This document shows, in pieces, positions 8,004-16,139 of a stretch of DNA of 29,293 nt (position 1 is its first letter; each line of letters opens with the position of its first letter). The notes below the pieces were generated by a model. The model saw nothing but the letters and a program-made list of their open reading frames with translations. It searched no databases and was not told where the DNA came from. The position numbers were made by a program, and so were the translations under genes. This DNA comes from an uncultured bacterium (lineage in GTDB: Bacteria; Cyanobacteriota; Vampirovibrionia; Gastranaerophilales; Gastranaerophilaceae), in NCBI GenBank assembly GCA_900314375.1, contig OMVC01000211.1:1-29293 (forward strand). The letters run 5' to 3'.

Positions 8004-9470
8004 TTATTTTAAAATTTCTTTTATATCTTTACTTTGTTCTACATAGCCTGTTAATTGTTTATTGGCTTGTTTATAAGCATTTATTGTATTAGAACCGCCC
8101 AAACAACCTCCGGGACAAGCCATAACCTCGATAAGGTTACCCAGTTCGCATTTACCGTTTTTGGCAAATTTTTTCAAATCTCTTATTGCAGCTTTATCAA
8201 GTCCGTTTATTACATGAGCTTTTGCTTTTTCACCTTCATCCAATAATGAATTTACGGCTTCTGCAACACCGCCTGTTATGGCGAATTTACGAGCTTGTGC
8301 GGATGATTCTTTTGCAAAATCTTCTTTTTCACATTCTGATACTTGAACATTTAGGGCTACAAACCACGCGCCTAATTCTTCAAAGTTCAAAACAAAATCT
8401 ATGTTTGGATTTTGCATAGCTTCACGTCTTTTTGCAACACAAGGGCTGAAAAATACCGTTACGCTTTCGGGATTTTCTTTTTTAACAATTTCTGCGGTAT
8501 AATACGCAGGAGTTTTTGTTTCCGAACGATACGGTTTAATTTCGGGGATGTGCTTTTCAACCAATTCGTTATAAGCGGCGCAGCAAGAAGTTGTCATAAA
8601 CGGCTTGCCGTTTTCCATTCTTTCCCTAAATTCTTCTGCTTCGTTTTTGGTTGTAATATCAGCACCTAGCGCAACTTCTACAACATCATTAAACCCTAAT
8701 TTTTTAATAGCGGTTTTTAGTTGTTCAGGCGTGCAAGGTAATTGACCCATAATTGCAGGGGCTAACATTGCGATAACTTTTTTCCCTGATTTAATATTTT
8801 TTATAATGTCTATAATTTGGCTTTTTTTATGAACTGCACCAAATGGACAAGCGCTTACACATTTTCCGCAAGAAATACATTTATCGTGGTCAATTCTTGT
8901 AATACCGTCTTCGTCTTTTGCGATAGCACCGACAGGGCAAGCGTTTTCGCAAGGTACAATAATTTTTGTAATAGCTTGGAACGGACAAACTTGAGCGCAT
9001 AATCCGCAGCTTTTACATTTTGTATGGTCTATTCTTGATTTACCGTTTTCAACTTTTATAGCACCAAATCTGCAAGCTGATTCGCAAGGTCTGGCTACAC
9101 AACCTTGACACAAATCCGTAACATGAATTCTTGCAGGAACACATTCATTACATGCCGTTTGCAATAACGTCAACGGATGTTCTTCAGGCTGTTTTCTATC
9201 CAAAGCTTTTTTTGCAAGGTTTGATAACAGTTCGCTATCTTGGGTTTCTTCTATATCAAAACCCAAACTTGCTATAACTCTGTCACGCAAAATAGCGCGT
9301 TCTTTATGTATACAACATCTAAACGGAACATCACTGCCTTGCGGACGCATTTTATAAGGTATTAATCTTACGTCTTCTTCGTAATTATCACCTAAATATG
9401 CTCTTATGATGCGAGCCAATATTTCACGTTTAAGGTGTGATGTTTGTTTTGCGGGGGTATTTATCGACAT
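8004..9470 (-). CDS. [FeFe]-hydrogenase, monomeric group B type
   Basis: This enzyme interconverts protons plus electrons and H2, presumably taking electrons from reduced ferredoxin in fermentation. The 488-residue protein has a Cys-rich ferredoxin region (about 107-209) with CKSCGLCAQVCP at 152-163, CISCGKCVSACP at 198-209 and extra cysteines at 121-133 and 174-178. The H-cluster domain follows. Motif L1 is TSCCAAY at 294-300, L2 is SPCVAKR at 342-348 and L3 is EVMACPGGC at 448-456. The cluster ligands C297, C344, C452 and C456 and the proton-transfer cysteine C296 are all present, so it should be catalytic. The AAY after the L1 cysteines is characteristic of group B rather than group A enzymes. 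It is the last gene of the five-gene cluster. No HydEFG maturases are in the window. Confidence 0.93.
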   Translation of the reverse strand: MSINTPAKQTSHLKREILARIIRAYLGDNYEEDVRLIPYKMRPQGSDVPFRCCIHKERAILRDRVIASLGFDIEETQDSELLSNLAKKALDRKQPEEHPLTLLQTACNECVPARIHVTDLCQGCVARPCESACRFGAIKVENGKSRIDHTKCKSCGLCAQVCPFQAITKIIVPCENACPVGAIAKDEDGITRIDHDKCISCGKCVSACPFGAVHKKSQIIDIIKNIKSGKKVIAMLAPAIMGQLPCTPEQLKTAIKKLGFNDVVEVALGADITTKNEAEEFRERMENGKPFMTTSCCAAYNELVEKHIPEIKPYRSETKTPAYYTAEIVKKENPESVTVFFSPCVAKRREAMQNPNIDFVLNFEELGAWFVALNVQVSECEKEDFAKESSAQARKFAITGGVAEAVNSLLDEGEKAKAHVINGLDKAAIRDLKKFAKNGKCELGNLIEVMACPGGCLGGSNTINAYKQANKQLTGYVEQSKDIKEILK

Positions 9471-9498
9471 TTCTTTTTCTTCCTTCTTATATTTTTAC

Positions 9499-9756
9499 TT
9501 AATTTTTCAATTCTTTATCTATCGCTGCTAAAACTTTTTCAACGGTAGCTTCTTTGATTACTTCGTTGTTAACTTTTACATACGGAGCTTTTGAAAATTC
9601 CCAATCAATAGAACATAAACCTAAACAAGGTGAGCCTGCAACTTCTACATCATCGCCGTATTTTTTCGGAACAAGTTCTATTAATTCTTGTAAATTTGAT
9701 GAACCCATAACAAAACAGGTTGTCCCTAAACACACTTTTACATTAACTTTAGCCAT
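9499..9756 (-). CDS. thioredoxin-like 2Fe-2S ferredoxin (NuoE/HndA-like)
   Basis: The 85-residue protein has the cysteine pattern of the thioredoxin-like 2Fe-2S domain: C9-x4-C14 (CLGTTC) and C44-x3-C48 (CLGLC). Such domains carry single electrons in NADH dehydrogenases and hydrogenases. It is a stand-alone domain here, probably an electron carrier or small subunit for the hydrogenase encoded 28 bases downstream. The AGGAGT Shine-Dalgarno supports the ATG at 9756. The upstream phosphatase ends 10 bases before it, so the two are co-transcribed. Its paralogue is encoded at 12829-13071. Confidence 0.9.
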   Translation of the reverse strand: MAKVNVKVCLGTTCFVMGSSNLQELIELVPKKYGDDVEVAGSPCLGLCSIDWEFSKAPYVKVNNEVIKEATVEKVLAAIDKELKN

Positions 9757-9766
9757 TTTTTTACTC

Positions 9767-10930
9767 CTACATATATGCGATACTTACTTTTTTATAATAT
9801 TTATCCTGTAATACAGTTTTCATTTTTTTGATAATATTTTTTCTGATTTCAATTTCAATAGGTAATGTTGGGTTGTAATGAGCCTGATTGAGTTTTGCCC
9901 CTACCATGAAATGAATACAATCACTATCTAATAAAAATTTTACCAACTTTCCTGCCGCATTGTCAACATATAATTCTCCCGACTCTAAATATTCAAGAGT
10001 TTGCGTAAGGGTTAAAATCCCTTCAGTGACCAAATCAACTCCTTCCATATAAGAGCATGACGGAAGTTTTCCGACACTTATGGTTTTATCCATTGTTATC
10101 GGAATATTTAATTCACGCGACAAAAGATTGGCGGTTGTTCCGCCTGCAATAGCTTTTTTACCGTTAAAATCAATAAATGTTTTTGCATATTGCGCATCAT
10201 TTTTTTGGTTATACGGCGGGCCCGTAAAAATTAAAGATTTTCTCGGTTCTCGGCAATATAATACTAATGCGGACATATCATCTTTAGGATTTCTGTCTGT
10301 TTCAATATTGCGCGCCTGACGTATGATGTATGAAGATAAATCCGAACTTGATATTTCCGGTTCTTCTTCAAGTTTTGATTTAACAATTTCAATCAATCCG
10401 CTGCGACGCAATCCGAGTTTAAGTTTTTCATTACCCAAACCGCATTGGGTAATTCCGTCAGAACAAAATATTAATCTGTCGCCTAATTCTAATTGAATTT
10501 TATAACTTTTCATGCAGCGATTTTTATGATTTTTAGAAGGAATTGATTCAAATGAAGGCTCCATAACTTCTCCGTTATGAATCCATATAAAATCGGGGTT
10601 ACCTTCTTCTACGATTTTTGCGTGCCCTTCGTCGTTGACATCAATTATTGAAAAAGTTGAATAACTTATTTTTCTAACTTGGCAAACAGGCAGAGAATTC
10701 ATTACAATTTCTGCCGCATCTTTAATAGGAATTTGGTCGCCTTCAACAAATTTTAACAGCATTGTCGCAGTCATACAAGACAAAATGTTCGCTTTTATAC
10801 CTGAACCCAATCCGTCTGATAAAACCGCAATAAGTTTTGCTTCATCGGGGTATCTTTTTGATACGAAATAATCTCCGAATGCATTTTGGTTATATTTTTT
10901 TATTTGGTGGCAATCAATATCAATAAACAT
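9767..10930 (-). CDS. SpoIIE/PP2C-type serine/threonine phosphatase
   Basis: The 387-residue protein has a SpoIIE-like PP2C domain over the first 230 residues. FGDYF at 18-22, SDGLGSG at 38-44 (D39), SDGITQCG at 157-164 (D158) and PKDDMSALVL near 215 are the metal-binding acidic positions. A C-terminal domain of about 150 residues contains GPPYN and AIAGGTTANLLSREL and has no clear family that I can name. The expected role is metal-dependent dephosphorylation of a partner protein. Its place between a PAS-containing hydrogenase-like sensor and a hydrogenase suggests it transmits an H2 or redox signal. The ATG at 10930 has no visible Shine-Dalgarno, because the bases before it belong to an inserted repeat element. 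The conserved N-terminus still favours this start. Confidence 0.88.
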   Translation of the reverse strand: MFIDIDCHQIKKYNQNAFGDYFVSKRYPDEAKLIAVLSDGLGSGIKANILSCMTATMLLKFVEGDQIPIKDAAEIVMNSLPVCQVRKISYSTFSIIDVNDEGHAKIVEEGNPDFIWIHNGEVMEPSFESIPSKNHKNRCMKSYKIQLELGDRLIFCSDGITQCGLGNEKLKLGLRRSGLIEIVKSKLEEEPEISSSDLSSYIIRQARNIETDRNPKDDMSALVLYCREPRKSLIFTGPPYNQKNDAQYAKTFIDFNGKKAIAGGTTANLLSRELNIPITMDKTISVGKLPSCSYMEGVDLVTEGILTLTQTLEYLESGELYVDNAAGKLVKFLLDSDCIHFMVGAKLNQAHYNPTLPIEIEIRKNIIKKMKTVLQDKYYKKVSIAYM

Positions 10931-10941
10931 GGCTTTTAGTT

Positions 10942-11065
10942 GTTGAAAGGTTGAAAGGTTGAATAGTTGAAGGTTATTTTGGCGCTTCGCGCGTTTTTTC
11001 TTTTACTGAATTGTCCAAAGGACTGATATAAACCATTAAACTACTTAACCATTAAACTTTTCAAC
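10942..11065. repeat. compact element with octamer arrays in inverted orientation
   Basis: Four octamers of the form GTTGAANN lie head to tail on the plus strand at 10942-10973. On the minus strand, 11065 down to 11026 carries five octamers of the form GTTnAnnn in the same phase (GTTGAAAA, GTTTAATG, GTTAAGTA, GTTTAATG, GTTTATAT). The 52-base core between the arrays holds a hairpin GCGC-TTC-GCGC (10982-10992) followed by a T-run, and a second hairpin GTCC-AAA-GGAC (11013-11023). The element fills the gap between the sensor and phosphatase genes. It may be a small mobile element or a protein-binding array. Confidence 0.75.
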
Positions 11066-12788
11066 CATTATCATTGTCCTTTCTTTCATCATAATCGTTC
11101 GCTATTGAATTTAACAGCGTTTCAGTTTCGACCATGTGCTCACCCAAAAGGCAGGCAATTTCCTGAACGATTGAGATGTTTTTGGAAATAACTTCGCGAG
11201 CTTTTTCCGAAATTTTTTCTCTTGTTGTTTCTGTTTGAGTAACATCTGTTATAACCGCACCCACTATTTCGTTTTCTTCAATAGTGAATGCGTTTATATC
11301 ATACAATTTGTCCTTAACCGCATAATGCTCTTTATGCAAATCTTTCCCCGTTTTTAATATTGTAGAAAAAATATCAGCAAAATCTACAATTCTGTCAATA
11401 GAAGCTCCCAATAACCCGTCAGGTCTTGATTTAAAAATTTCATACATCTCACCTGTAAACATCTTCATAAAACTGTCATTAGCTTCCAAAATCTTCATAT
11501 TATTATCTACCATAACAATAGCTGACGGCATACAACGAAGCATTGCCGCCGCTTTACGCATTGCAATTTTTCGCATATATGAAACACACATTGAAGTTTC
11601 CGCAACCCCGTCTAATAATGCCACAGCAAGCTCTCTGCAGGAAGAATATCCGCAGCCGCCGCAATTTAGTTCGTCATCTTGTGAATGTTTACCGATTTTT
11701 TTCAGTGCTTGTTGAATTTCTTCCAAGGAATATTCCGTTTTAGCTACTGCTTTTGGGGAATATTCACATTCTACAACAGTTTGAGCCTTTTGCGGAATTT
11801 CATCTCTTGATTTAACTTTGTACATAACATCGCTGATTGAACTTATGCTTGCTTTATTTGATGCAATACAAGGTCCTGTTATACAACCGGACTCGCAAGC
11901 TAATGCTTCAACAAACACAGGAACTTCCAATTTGTCCGGCTCAAGATTGTCTAAAGCTTTTTCAAATGCGGGAATTGTACAAACTTCCATAAGCTGGACG
12001 TTTGGTTTTATTCCGACTTTTTTAATTGTTTCATTCATTCCGCCGTTTATCGGATATAATGTCCCTTCATGAGCACTATACGGAACAAATTCATAATCAT
12101 TTTCTTTTTTTATTTCGGAAATATCACCGATTTCATCTGCTATCCAAAATTTTAATTCTTCAAATGTTATGGAAACATCTATTAATCCGTCATCTTCATC
12201 CGCTTCATTTTTTTTGCCGATACATGGTCCGATAAATACTACTGCTATATCTTCCCCGTATTTATCCTTCAACATTCTGGCATGTGTTTTGGCAGGAGAA
12301 CCGACAGGAGTTATATATTTTGCAAATTCTGGTTTGTAAATCCTTATATAATCAACAATTACAGGACAAGCACTTGAAATCAGCAACCCTTTTTCCATAT
12401 TGTTCAAAACTTCCGCATCATGTATAGAAACTTCCTGAGCACCTAATGCGGTTTCTGATACTTCTTTGAAACCTAATCTTTTTAAAACGGCAATCATTTT
12501 TTTTGCGGAGTTTTCAAAAACAGAACGCCAGGATGGTGCTAAAGATACATAAACATCTTTTTTTGCTATAAAAAGATTTTTTACTTTTTCTAAATCAGTT
12601 CTTACACATTTTGCGTTTGTCGGACACACTTGAACACAAGTTCCGCATGAAATACATTTTTCTGCAATAACCGATGCGTGGTCATTTTCTATTTTGATTG
12701 CTTTTACGGGGCAATGTCTGACGCATTTATAACAGTCTTTACATTCATTTGTCAATGTATATACAGGATGCTGTGCTTGTGTAACCAT
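11061..12788 (-). CDS. sensory-type [FeFe]-hydrogenase homologue with PAS domain
   Basis: The 575-residue protein has four parts. Residues 16-55 form a two-cluster ferredoxin (CKDCYKCVRHCP, CISCGTCVQVCP). Residues 75-320 form an H-cluster domain. Residues 376-401 form a further Fe-S motif (CGGCGYSSC .. C401). Residues about 415-515 form a PAS domain (PSAIVMVDNNMKILEAND..), with a helical C-terminus. The H-cluster motifs are L1 SSACP (138-142), L2 IGPCIGKK (186-193) and L3 EALACESGC (294-302). The ligands C141, C189, C298 and C302 are kept, but the proton-transfer cysteine of L1 is alanine (A140). This is the known mark of group C (HydS/HsfB) enzymes, thought to sense H2. It is therefore probably a sensor acting on the phosphatase encoded next. 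Its TGA stop lies inside the inserted octamer array. Confidence 0.92.
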   Translation of the reverse strand: MVTQAQHPVYTLTNECKDCYKCVRHCPVKAIKIENDHASVIAEKCISCGTCVQVCPTNAKCVRTDLEKVKNLFIAKKDVYVSLAPSWRSVFENSAKKMIAVLKRLGFKEVSETALGAQEVSIHDAEVLNNMEKGLLISSACPVIVDYIRIYKPEFAKYITPVGSPAKTHARMLKDKYGEDIAVVFIGPCIGKKNEADEDDGLIDVSITFEELKFWIADEIGDISEIKKENDYEFVPYSAHEGTLYPINGGMNETIKKVGIKPNVQLMEVCTIPAFEKALDNLEPDKLEVPVFVEALACESGCITGPCIASNKASISSISDVMYKVKSRDEIPQKAQTVVECEYSPKAVAKTEYSLEEIQQALKKIGKHSQDDELNCGGCGYSSCRELAVALLDGVAETSMCVSYMRKIAMRKAAAMLRCMPSAIVMVDNNMKILEANDSFMKMFTGEMYEIFKSRPDGLLGASIDRIVDFADIFSTILKTGKDLHKEHYAVKDKLYDINAFTIEENEIVGAVITDVTQTETTREKISEKAREVISKNISIVQEIACLLGEHMVETETLLNSIANDYDERKDNDNG

Positions 12789-12828
12789 AATATTTCTTGA
12801 ACTCCTTTTTCAAAACCCAGATATGTCT

Positions 12829-13071
12829 TTAATCTTTTATTGATGCCAGAATTTCTTTCAATTTTTCTTCATCAACTTCGTCATAAGATTTATCATCAAC
12901 AAAAATATGCGGACCGTTTTCGCAATTGTTTTGACAATGTGCACCGACTAAATCTATTTCAGTATCCAAGTTATTTTCTTTTATGTAGTTTTCTATATAT
13001 TCAAGGTTGTTCATGTTGCCTCTTGCAAAACATGAACTTCCCATACAAACTTTTACTTTATGTTGCGGCAT
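12829..13071 (-). CDS. thioredoxin-like 2Fe-2S ferredoxin, first gene of the hydrogen cluster
   Basis: The 80-residue protein has the same cysteine layout as its paralogue at 9499-9756: C9-x4-C14 (CMGSSC) and C46-x3-C50 (CQNNC). It should bind one 2Fe-2S cluster and pass electrons, most simply to the sensory hydrogenase homologue encoded 40 bases downstream. GAGGAAG precedes the ATG at 13071. It is the promoter-proximal gene of the minus-strand cluster, divergent from gyrB. The two 2Fe-2S genes each precede a different part of the cluster, which suggests separate partners. Confidence 0.9.
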   Translation of the reverse strand: MPQHKVKVCMGSSCFARGNMNNLEYIENYIKENNLDTEIDLVGAHCQNNCENGPHIFVDDKSYDEVDEEKLKEILASIKD

Positions 13072-13111
13072 ATCTTCCTCGCTAATTTTTTAAAATTAAA
13101 TATATACTTTT

Positions 13112-13140
13112 ATTTTAGTATACGAAAAAATATATAGCAA
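13112..13140 (-). promoter_or_regulatory. promoter of the hydrogen cluster
   Basis: On the minus strand a -35 TTGCTA (13140-13135) and a -10 TAAAAT (13117-13112) are separated by 17 bases. The expected start near 13105 leaves a leader of about 34 nt. An overlapping TATACT is a less well-spaced alternative -10. Confidence 0.55.
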
Positions 13141-13156
13141 GAACTTAATTTCTGTG

Positions 13157-13183
13157 AAAATCTTTACTAATGGTAAAGATTTT
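13157..13183. promoter_or_regulatory. perfect 11-bp palindrome between divergent promoters
   Basis: AAAATCTTTAC (13157-13167) and its exact complement (13173-13183) flank a 5-base centre (TAATG). Both neighbouring genes point away from it, so it has no gene to terminate. Its right arm meets the gyrB -35, and its left end lies 17 bases from the -35 of the hydrogen cluster. This makes it a candidate operator for a dimeric regulator. Confidence 0.55.
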
Positions 13184-13212
13184 TGTCAAAATGGTTGTGT
13201 TTATGCTATTAT
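13183..13212 (+). promoter_or_regulatory. gyrB promoter
   Basis: A -35 TTGTCA (13183-13188) lies 18 bases before a -10 TATTAT (13207-13212), which is itself preceded by TGC to give an extended -10. The strong Shine-Dalgarno AGGGGAG (13234-13240) lies six bases before the ATG at 13247. Confidence 0.65.
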
Positions 13213-13246
13213 ATAAGAAAAGAAGTTATGATTAGGGGAGAAATAC

Positions 13247-15826
13247 ATGTCAGAAAATTTGACTAATACGGATAACGCGGTAGAGGCATTAGAAGTTGCC
13301 GCAGAAAATATTGCTCAAGACGAATTAAGAAAACAAATAAACGAAGAATTTGTAGACCCTTCGGGCGGAGTGCATGAAGAACTTGAAACACATACCTCCG
13401 AAGATTATGGTGCAGGAAATATTCGTGTTTTGGAAGGTTTGGAAGCAGTTCGTGTAAGACCGGGGATGTATATCGGTTCAACTTCTCAAAGAGGTTTGCA
13501 CCATTGCATATATGAAATTGTAGATAACTCTATCGATGAATCTTTGGCAGGTTTTTGTACCGATATTTATGTGACTATAAATAAAGATAACAGTGTAACC
13601 GTTGAAGATAACGGACGTGGTATACCTGTTGATATAAAAGAAGGAACGGGAAAATCCGCTTTAGAAATTGTTCATACAGTACTTCACGCAGGCGGAAAAT
13701 TCGGTGATGGCGGATATAAAGTATCAGGCGGTTTGCACGGCGTTGGCGCTTCTGTTGTAAACGCATTATCTGAAAAATACATTGTAGAAGTTTCGCGTCA
13801 AGGTTATGTATGGCGTCAGGAATATATGCGCGGAGAACCTATGGCTCCAGTTGAAAAAGGCGAAGCAACTGATAAAACAGGTACAAAAACAACCTTTTGG
13901 CCTGACCCTGAAATATTTACCGAAACTACTGAAATCGATTCGGAAGTTATCGGCACACGTTTAAGAGAAATGGCTTTCTTAAATAAAGGTTTGAAAATTA
14001 TATTCAAGCATCCCGGAATGGAAGAAGCCGAAATTTTCCACTATGAAGGCGGTATCGGAAGTTATGTTGAATTTTTAAATAAAAATAAAACCGTCTTACA
14101 TGACAAACCGATTTATATAGATAAAATTGTCGGTGAAATTCAGGTTGAAGTTGCTATGCAATATACCGATTCATACCAAGAAAACATTTTATCTTTTGCA
14201 AATAATATCAACACACACTTCGGCGGAACTCACTTGACAGGGTTCAGAAACGCTATTACTCGTGTATTAAATGACTATGCAAGAAAAAATAAAATCCTGA
14301 AAGATTCAGACCAAAACCTATCGGGTGATGACGTTAGAGAAGGTTTGACTGCGATTGTGTCGGTTAAAATTCCTAACCCTGAATTTGAAGGACAAACAAA
14401 AGAAAAATTAGGTTCTATTGAAGCGTTAGGTGCGGTTCAAGATGCAGTAAGAGATAAATTGCAAGAATGGCTTGAATTCAATCCGAAAATGGCAAAAGCA
14501 ATTTTAGAAAAAACATTACAAGCTCAACGAGCAAGAGAAGCCGCAAGAAAAGCAAGAGAATTGACAAGACGTAAGACTGTTTTGGAAAACTCTACTCTGC
14601 CGGGTAAATTGGCTGACTGTTCAAACAGAGATCCTTCTCAATGTGAAATCTTCCTTGTTGAGGGTGATTCCGCAGGCGGTTCTGCTAAACAGGGCAGAAA
14701 CAGAATGTTCCAAGCTATTTTACCGTTGAGAGGTAAAATCCTTAACGTCGAAAAAGCAAGATTGGACAGAATTTATGCTAATAATGAAATTCAATCAATG
14801 GTTCAGGCATTCGGTATAAAAATCAGCCGAAACCAAGACGAAGTTGAAATTGATAAACTTCGTTATCATAAAATTATCATAATGACGGATGCTGATGTTG
14901 ACGGTGCACACATCAGAACATTGATGTTGACCTTCTTCTTTAGGTATGCAAGACCTTTGATTGAAAACGGTTATGTTTATATTGCTCAACCGCCTTTATT
15001 CAAAGTTACTCAAGGTAAAACTTCGGAATATTTATTCAATGAACACGTCTTGGATAAAATGCTTAAAGAACGCGGTATTAAGAATTTAACATTATCCGAT
15101 AAATCAAAGAAAAATGCTAAATCAGGCGATGAGTTATTAGGTTTGATTAAAAATATGACAGAATTCTATCGTTCATACAACAACCCTATTTTGAACTTGT
15201 ATCCTGCGGTATTTTTAAGAGGTTTAGTACGTTCAAATATAGAACTTGCCGATTTTGATTCGCAAAGCAAAATGAATGAGCATTGTGAATACTTAAATCA
15301 CTATTTGATAGACCACGCAAAGAATTACAATATTGCGGAAGCTGAAAATTATAAGGTTGAAGTAAAATATAATGCAGAAAACTCTAAATATTCATTTGTT
15401 TTACATCTAAATGACGAAGAACACGTTGTATTGCAGCAAAATATCATCAAGAGTTCTGAATACAAGAGATTAAAAGAATCTTATCCGTTAATTCGTGATT
15501 TCTTGATTGAAGAAACAGACGGTTTGATTTTAGAAACAGATACCGAAAAAATTGAAATCAATTCGTTTGAAAAATTGCAAAAAACAATTGATGACAGGGG
15601 GCAAAAAGGTTTGCAAATCCAGCGTTTCAAAGGTTTAGGCGAAATGATGCCTCAACAACTTTGGGAAACAACAATGGACCCTGCTACAAGAACATTGTTG
15701 AAGGTTAATATTGAAGATGCAATGATTTGCGACCAATTATTTGATGTATTAATGGGTGACAGAGTTGAACCGCGCAGAGATTTTATTCAATCCAACGCGG
15801 TTTATGCAACCAACATTGATACATAA
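13247..15826 (+). CDS. gyrB: DNA gyrase subunit B
   Basis: GyrB is the ATPase and TOPRIM subunit of gyrase, which introduces negative supercoils with GyrA. The 859-residue protein has a GHKL ATPase domain (EIVDNSIDES, E90 to N94; DNGRGIP; GLHGVGASVVNAL) and a TOPRIM domain with EGDSAGGSAKQ (E472) and DADVDGAH (D548, D550, D552). The C-terminus contains QRFKGLGEMMPQQLWETTMDP. Between TOPRIM and that tail lies an extra domain of about 150 residues, as in E. coli GyrB. An acidic N-terminal extension of roughly 50 residues precedes the usual start of the ATPase domain. The strong Shine-Dalgarno supports the long start. It ends at a hairpin terminator. Confidence 0.98.
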   Translation: MSENLTNTDNAVEALEVAAENIAQDELRKQINEEFVDPSGGVHEELETHTSEDYGAGNIRVLEGLEAVRVRPGMYIGSTSQRGLHHCIYEIVDNSIDESLAGFCTDIYVTINKDNSVTVEDNGRGIPVDIKEGTGKSALEIVHTVLHAGGKFGDGGYKVSGGLHGVGASVVNALSEKYIVEVSRQGYVWRQEYMRGEPMAPVEKGEATDKTGTKTTFWPDPEIFTETTEIDSEVIGTRLREMAFLNKGLKIIFKHPGMEEAEIFHYEGGIGSYVEFLNKNKTVLHDKPIYIDKIVGEIQVEVAMQYTDSYQENILSFANNINTHFGGTHLTGFRNAITRVLNDYARKNKILKDSDQNLSGDDVREGLTAIVSVKIPNPEFEGQTKEKLGSIEALGAVQDAVRDKLQEWLEFNPKMAKAILEKTLQAQRAREAARKARELTRRKTVLENSTLPGKLADCSNRDPSQCEIFLVEGDSAGGSAKQGRNRMFQAILPLRGKILNVEKARLDRIYANNEIQSMVQAFGIKISRNQDEVEIDKLRYHKIIIMTDADVDGAHIRTLMLTFFFRYARPLIENGYVYIAQPPLFKVTQGKTSEYLFNEHVLDKMLKERGIKNLTLSDKSKKNAKSGDELLGLIKNMTEFYRSYNNPILNLYPAVFLRGLVRSNIELADFDSQSKMNEHCEYLNHYLIDHAKNYNIAEAENYKVEVKYNAENSKYSFVLHLNDEEHVVLQQNIIKSSEYKRLKESYPLIRDFLIEETDGLILETDTEKIEINSFEKLQKTIDDRGQKGLQIQRFKGLGEMMPQQLWETTMDPATRTLLKVNIEDAMICDQLFDVLMGDRVEPRRDFIQSNAVYATNIDT

Positions 15827-15847
15827 TATATTTAATTAAAAAATCGT

Positions 15848-15881
15848 ATAGGGGCGCTTTTTTATACAAAAGCACCCCTAT
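15848..15881. terminator. bidirectional terminator between gyrB and the next gene
   Basis: A 14-bp stem (15848-15861 with 15868-15881, core GGGG/CCCC) with one mismatch and a 6-base loop lies between convergent genes. T-rich sequence follows on both strands. The single mismatch is C-A on the plus RNA and a G-U wobble on the minus RNA. Confidence 0.8.
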
Positions 15882-15905
15882 TTAATTTTGTGTTATTGAG
15901 TTTTA

Positions 15906-16139
15906 TTATGCAGTGCGTTTTTCTTGCTGCGGAGGTCCTACTGTTTCCAATAATGAGTTAATAACTTTTGGCATCTGACAAATAAAAGAATAATGCCCCC
16001 GCGAAAGCGAACAACGCTTGCAATTTGAATTGATATAATAACACTCAATTGCTTGCTGCGTCCAATTTTGAGTAATAGAATCAGACATTTCATCATTTGC
16101 CGGAGAATATAGTTCTTCTTCTTCAAAAAAATCGTACAT
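15906..16139 (-). CDS. small Cys-rich hypothetical protein
   Basis: The 77-residue protein has an acidic N-terminus (MYDFFEEEEL) and a compact core with four cysteines: C33-x6-C40-x2-C43-x10-C54, within WTQQAIECYYINSNCKRC and ending CQMPKVINSLLETVGPP. The spacing suggests a metal (zinc or Fe-S) site. I recognise the pattern WTxxAxxCYxxxxNCxxC..CQM as recurring in small proteins of this lineage, but know no function. GGGAGG precedes the ATG at 16139. An overlapping frame of similar length (15938-16153) has no such features and is rejected. Confidence 0.75.
   Translation of the reverse strand: MYDFFEEEELYSPANDEMSDSITQNWTQQAIECYYINSNCKRCSLSRGHYSFICQMPKVINSLLETVGPPQQEKRTA

Noticed and set aside
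10982..10999. GCGC hairpin plus T-run as the terminator of a plus-strand gene
   Set aside because: No plus-strand gene ends there; it is part of the inserted octamer element and is antisense to the operon.
13157..13183. Palindrome as a rho-independent terminator
   Set aside because: Both neighbouring genes are transcribed away from it, so there is no transcript to stop.
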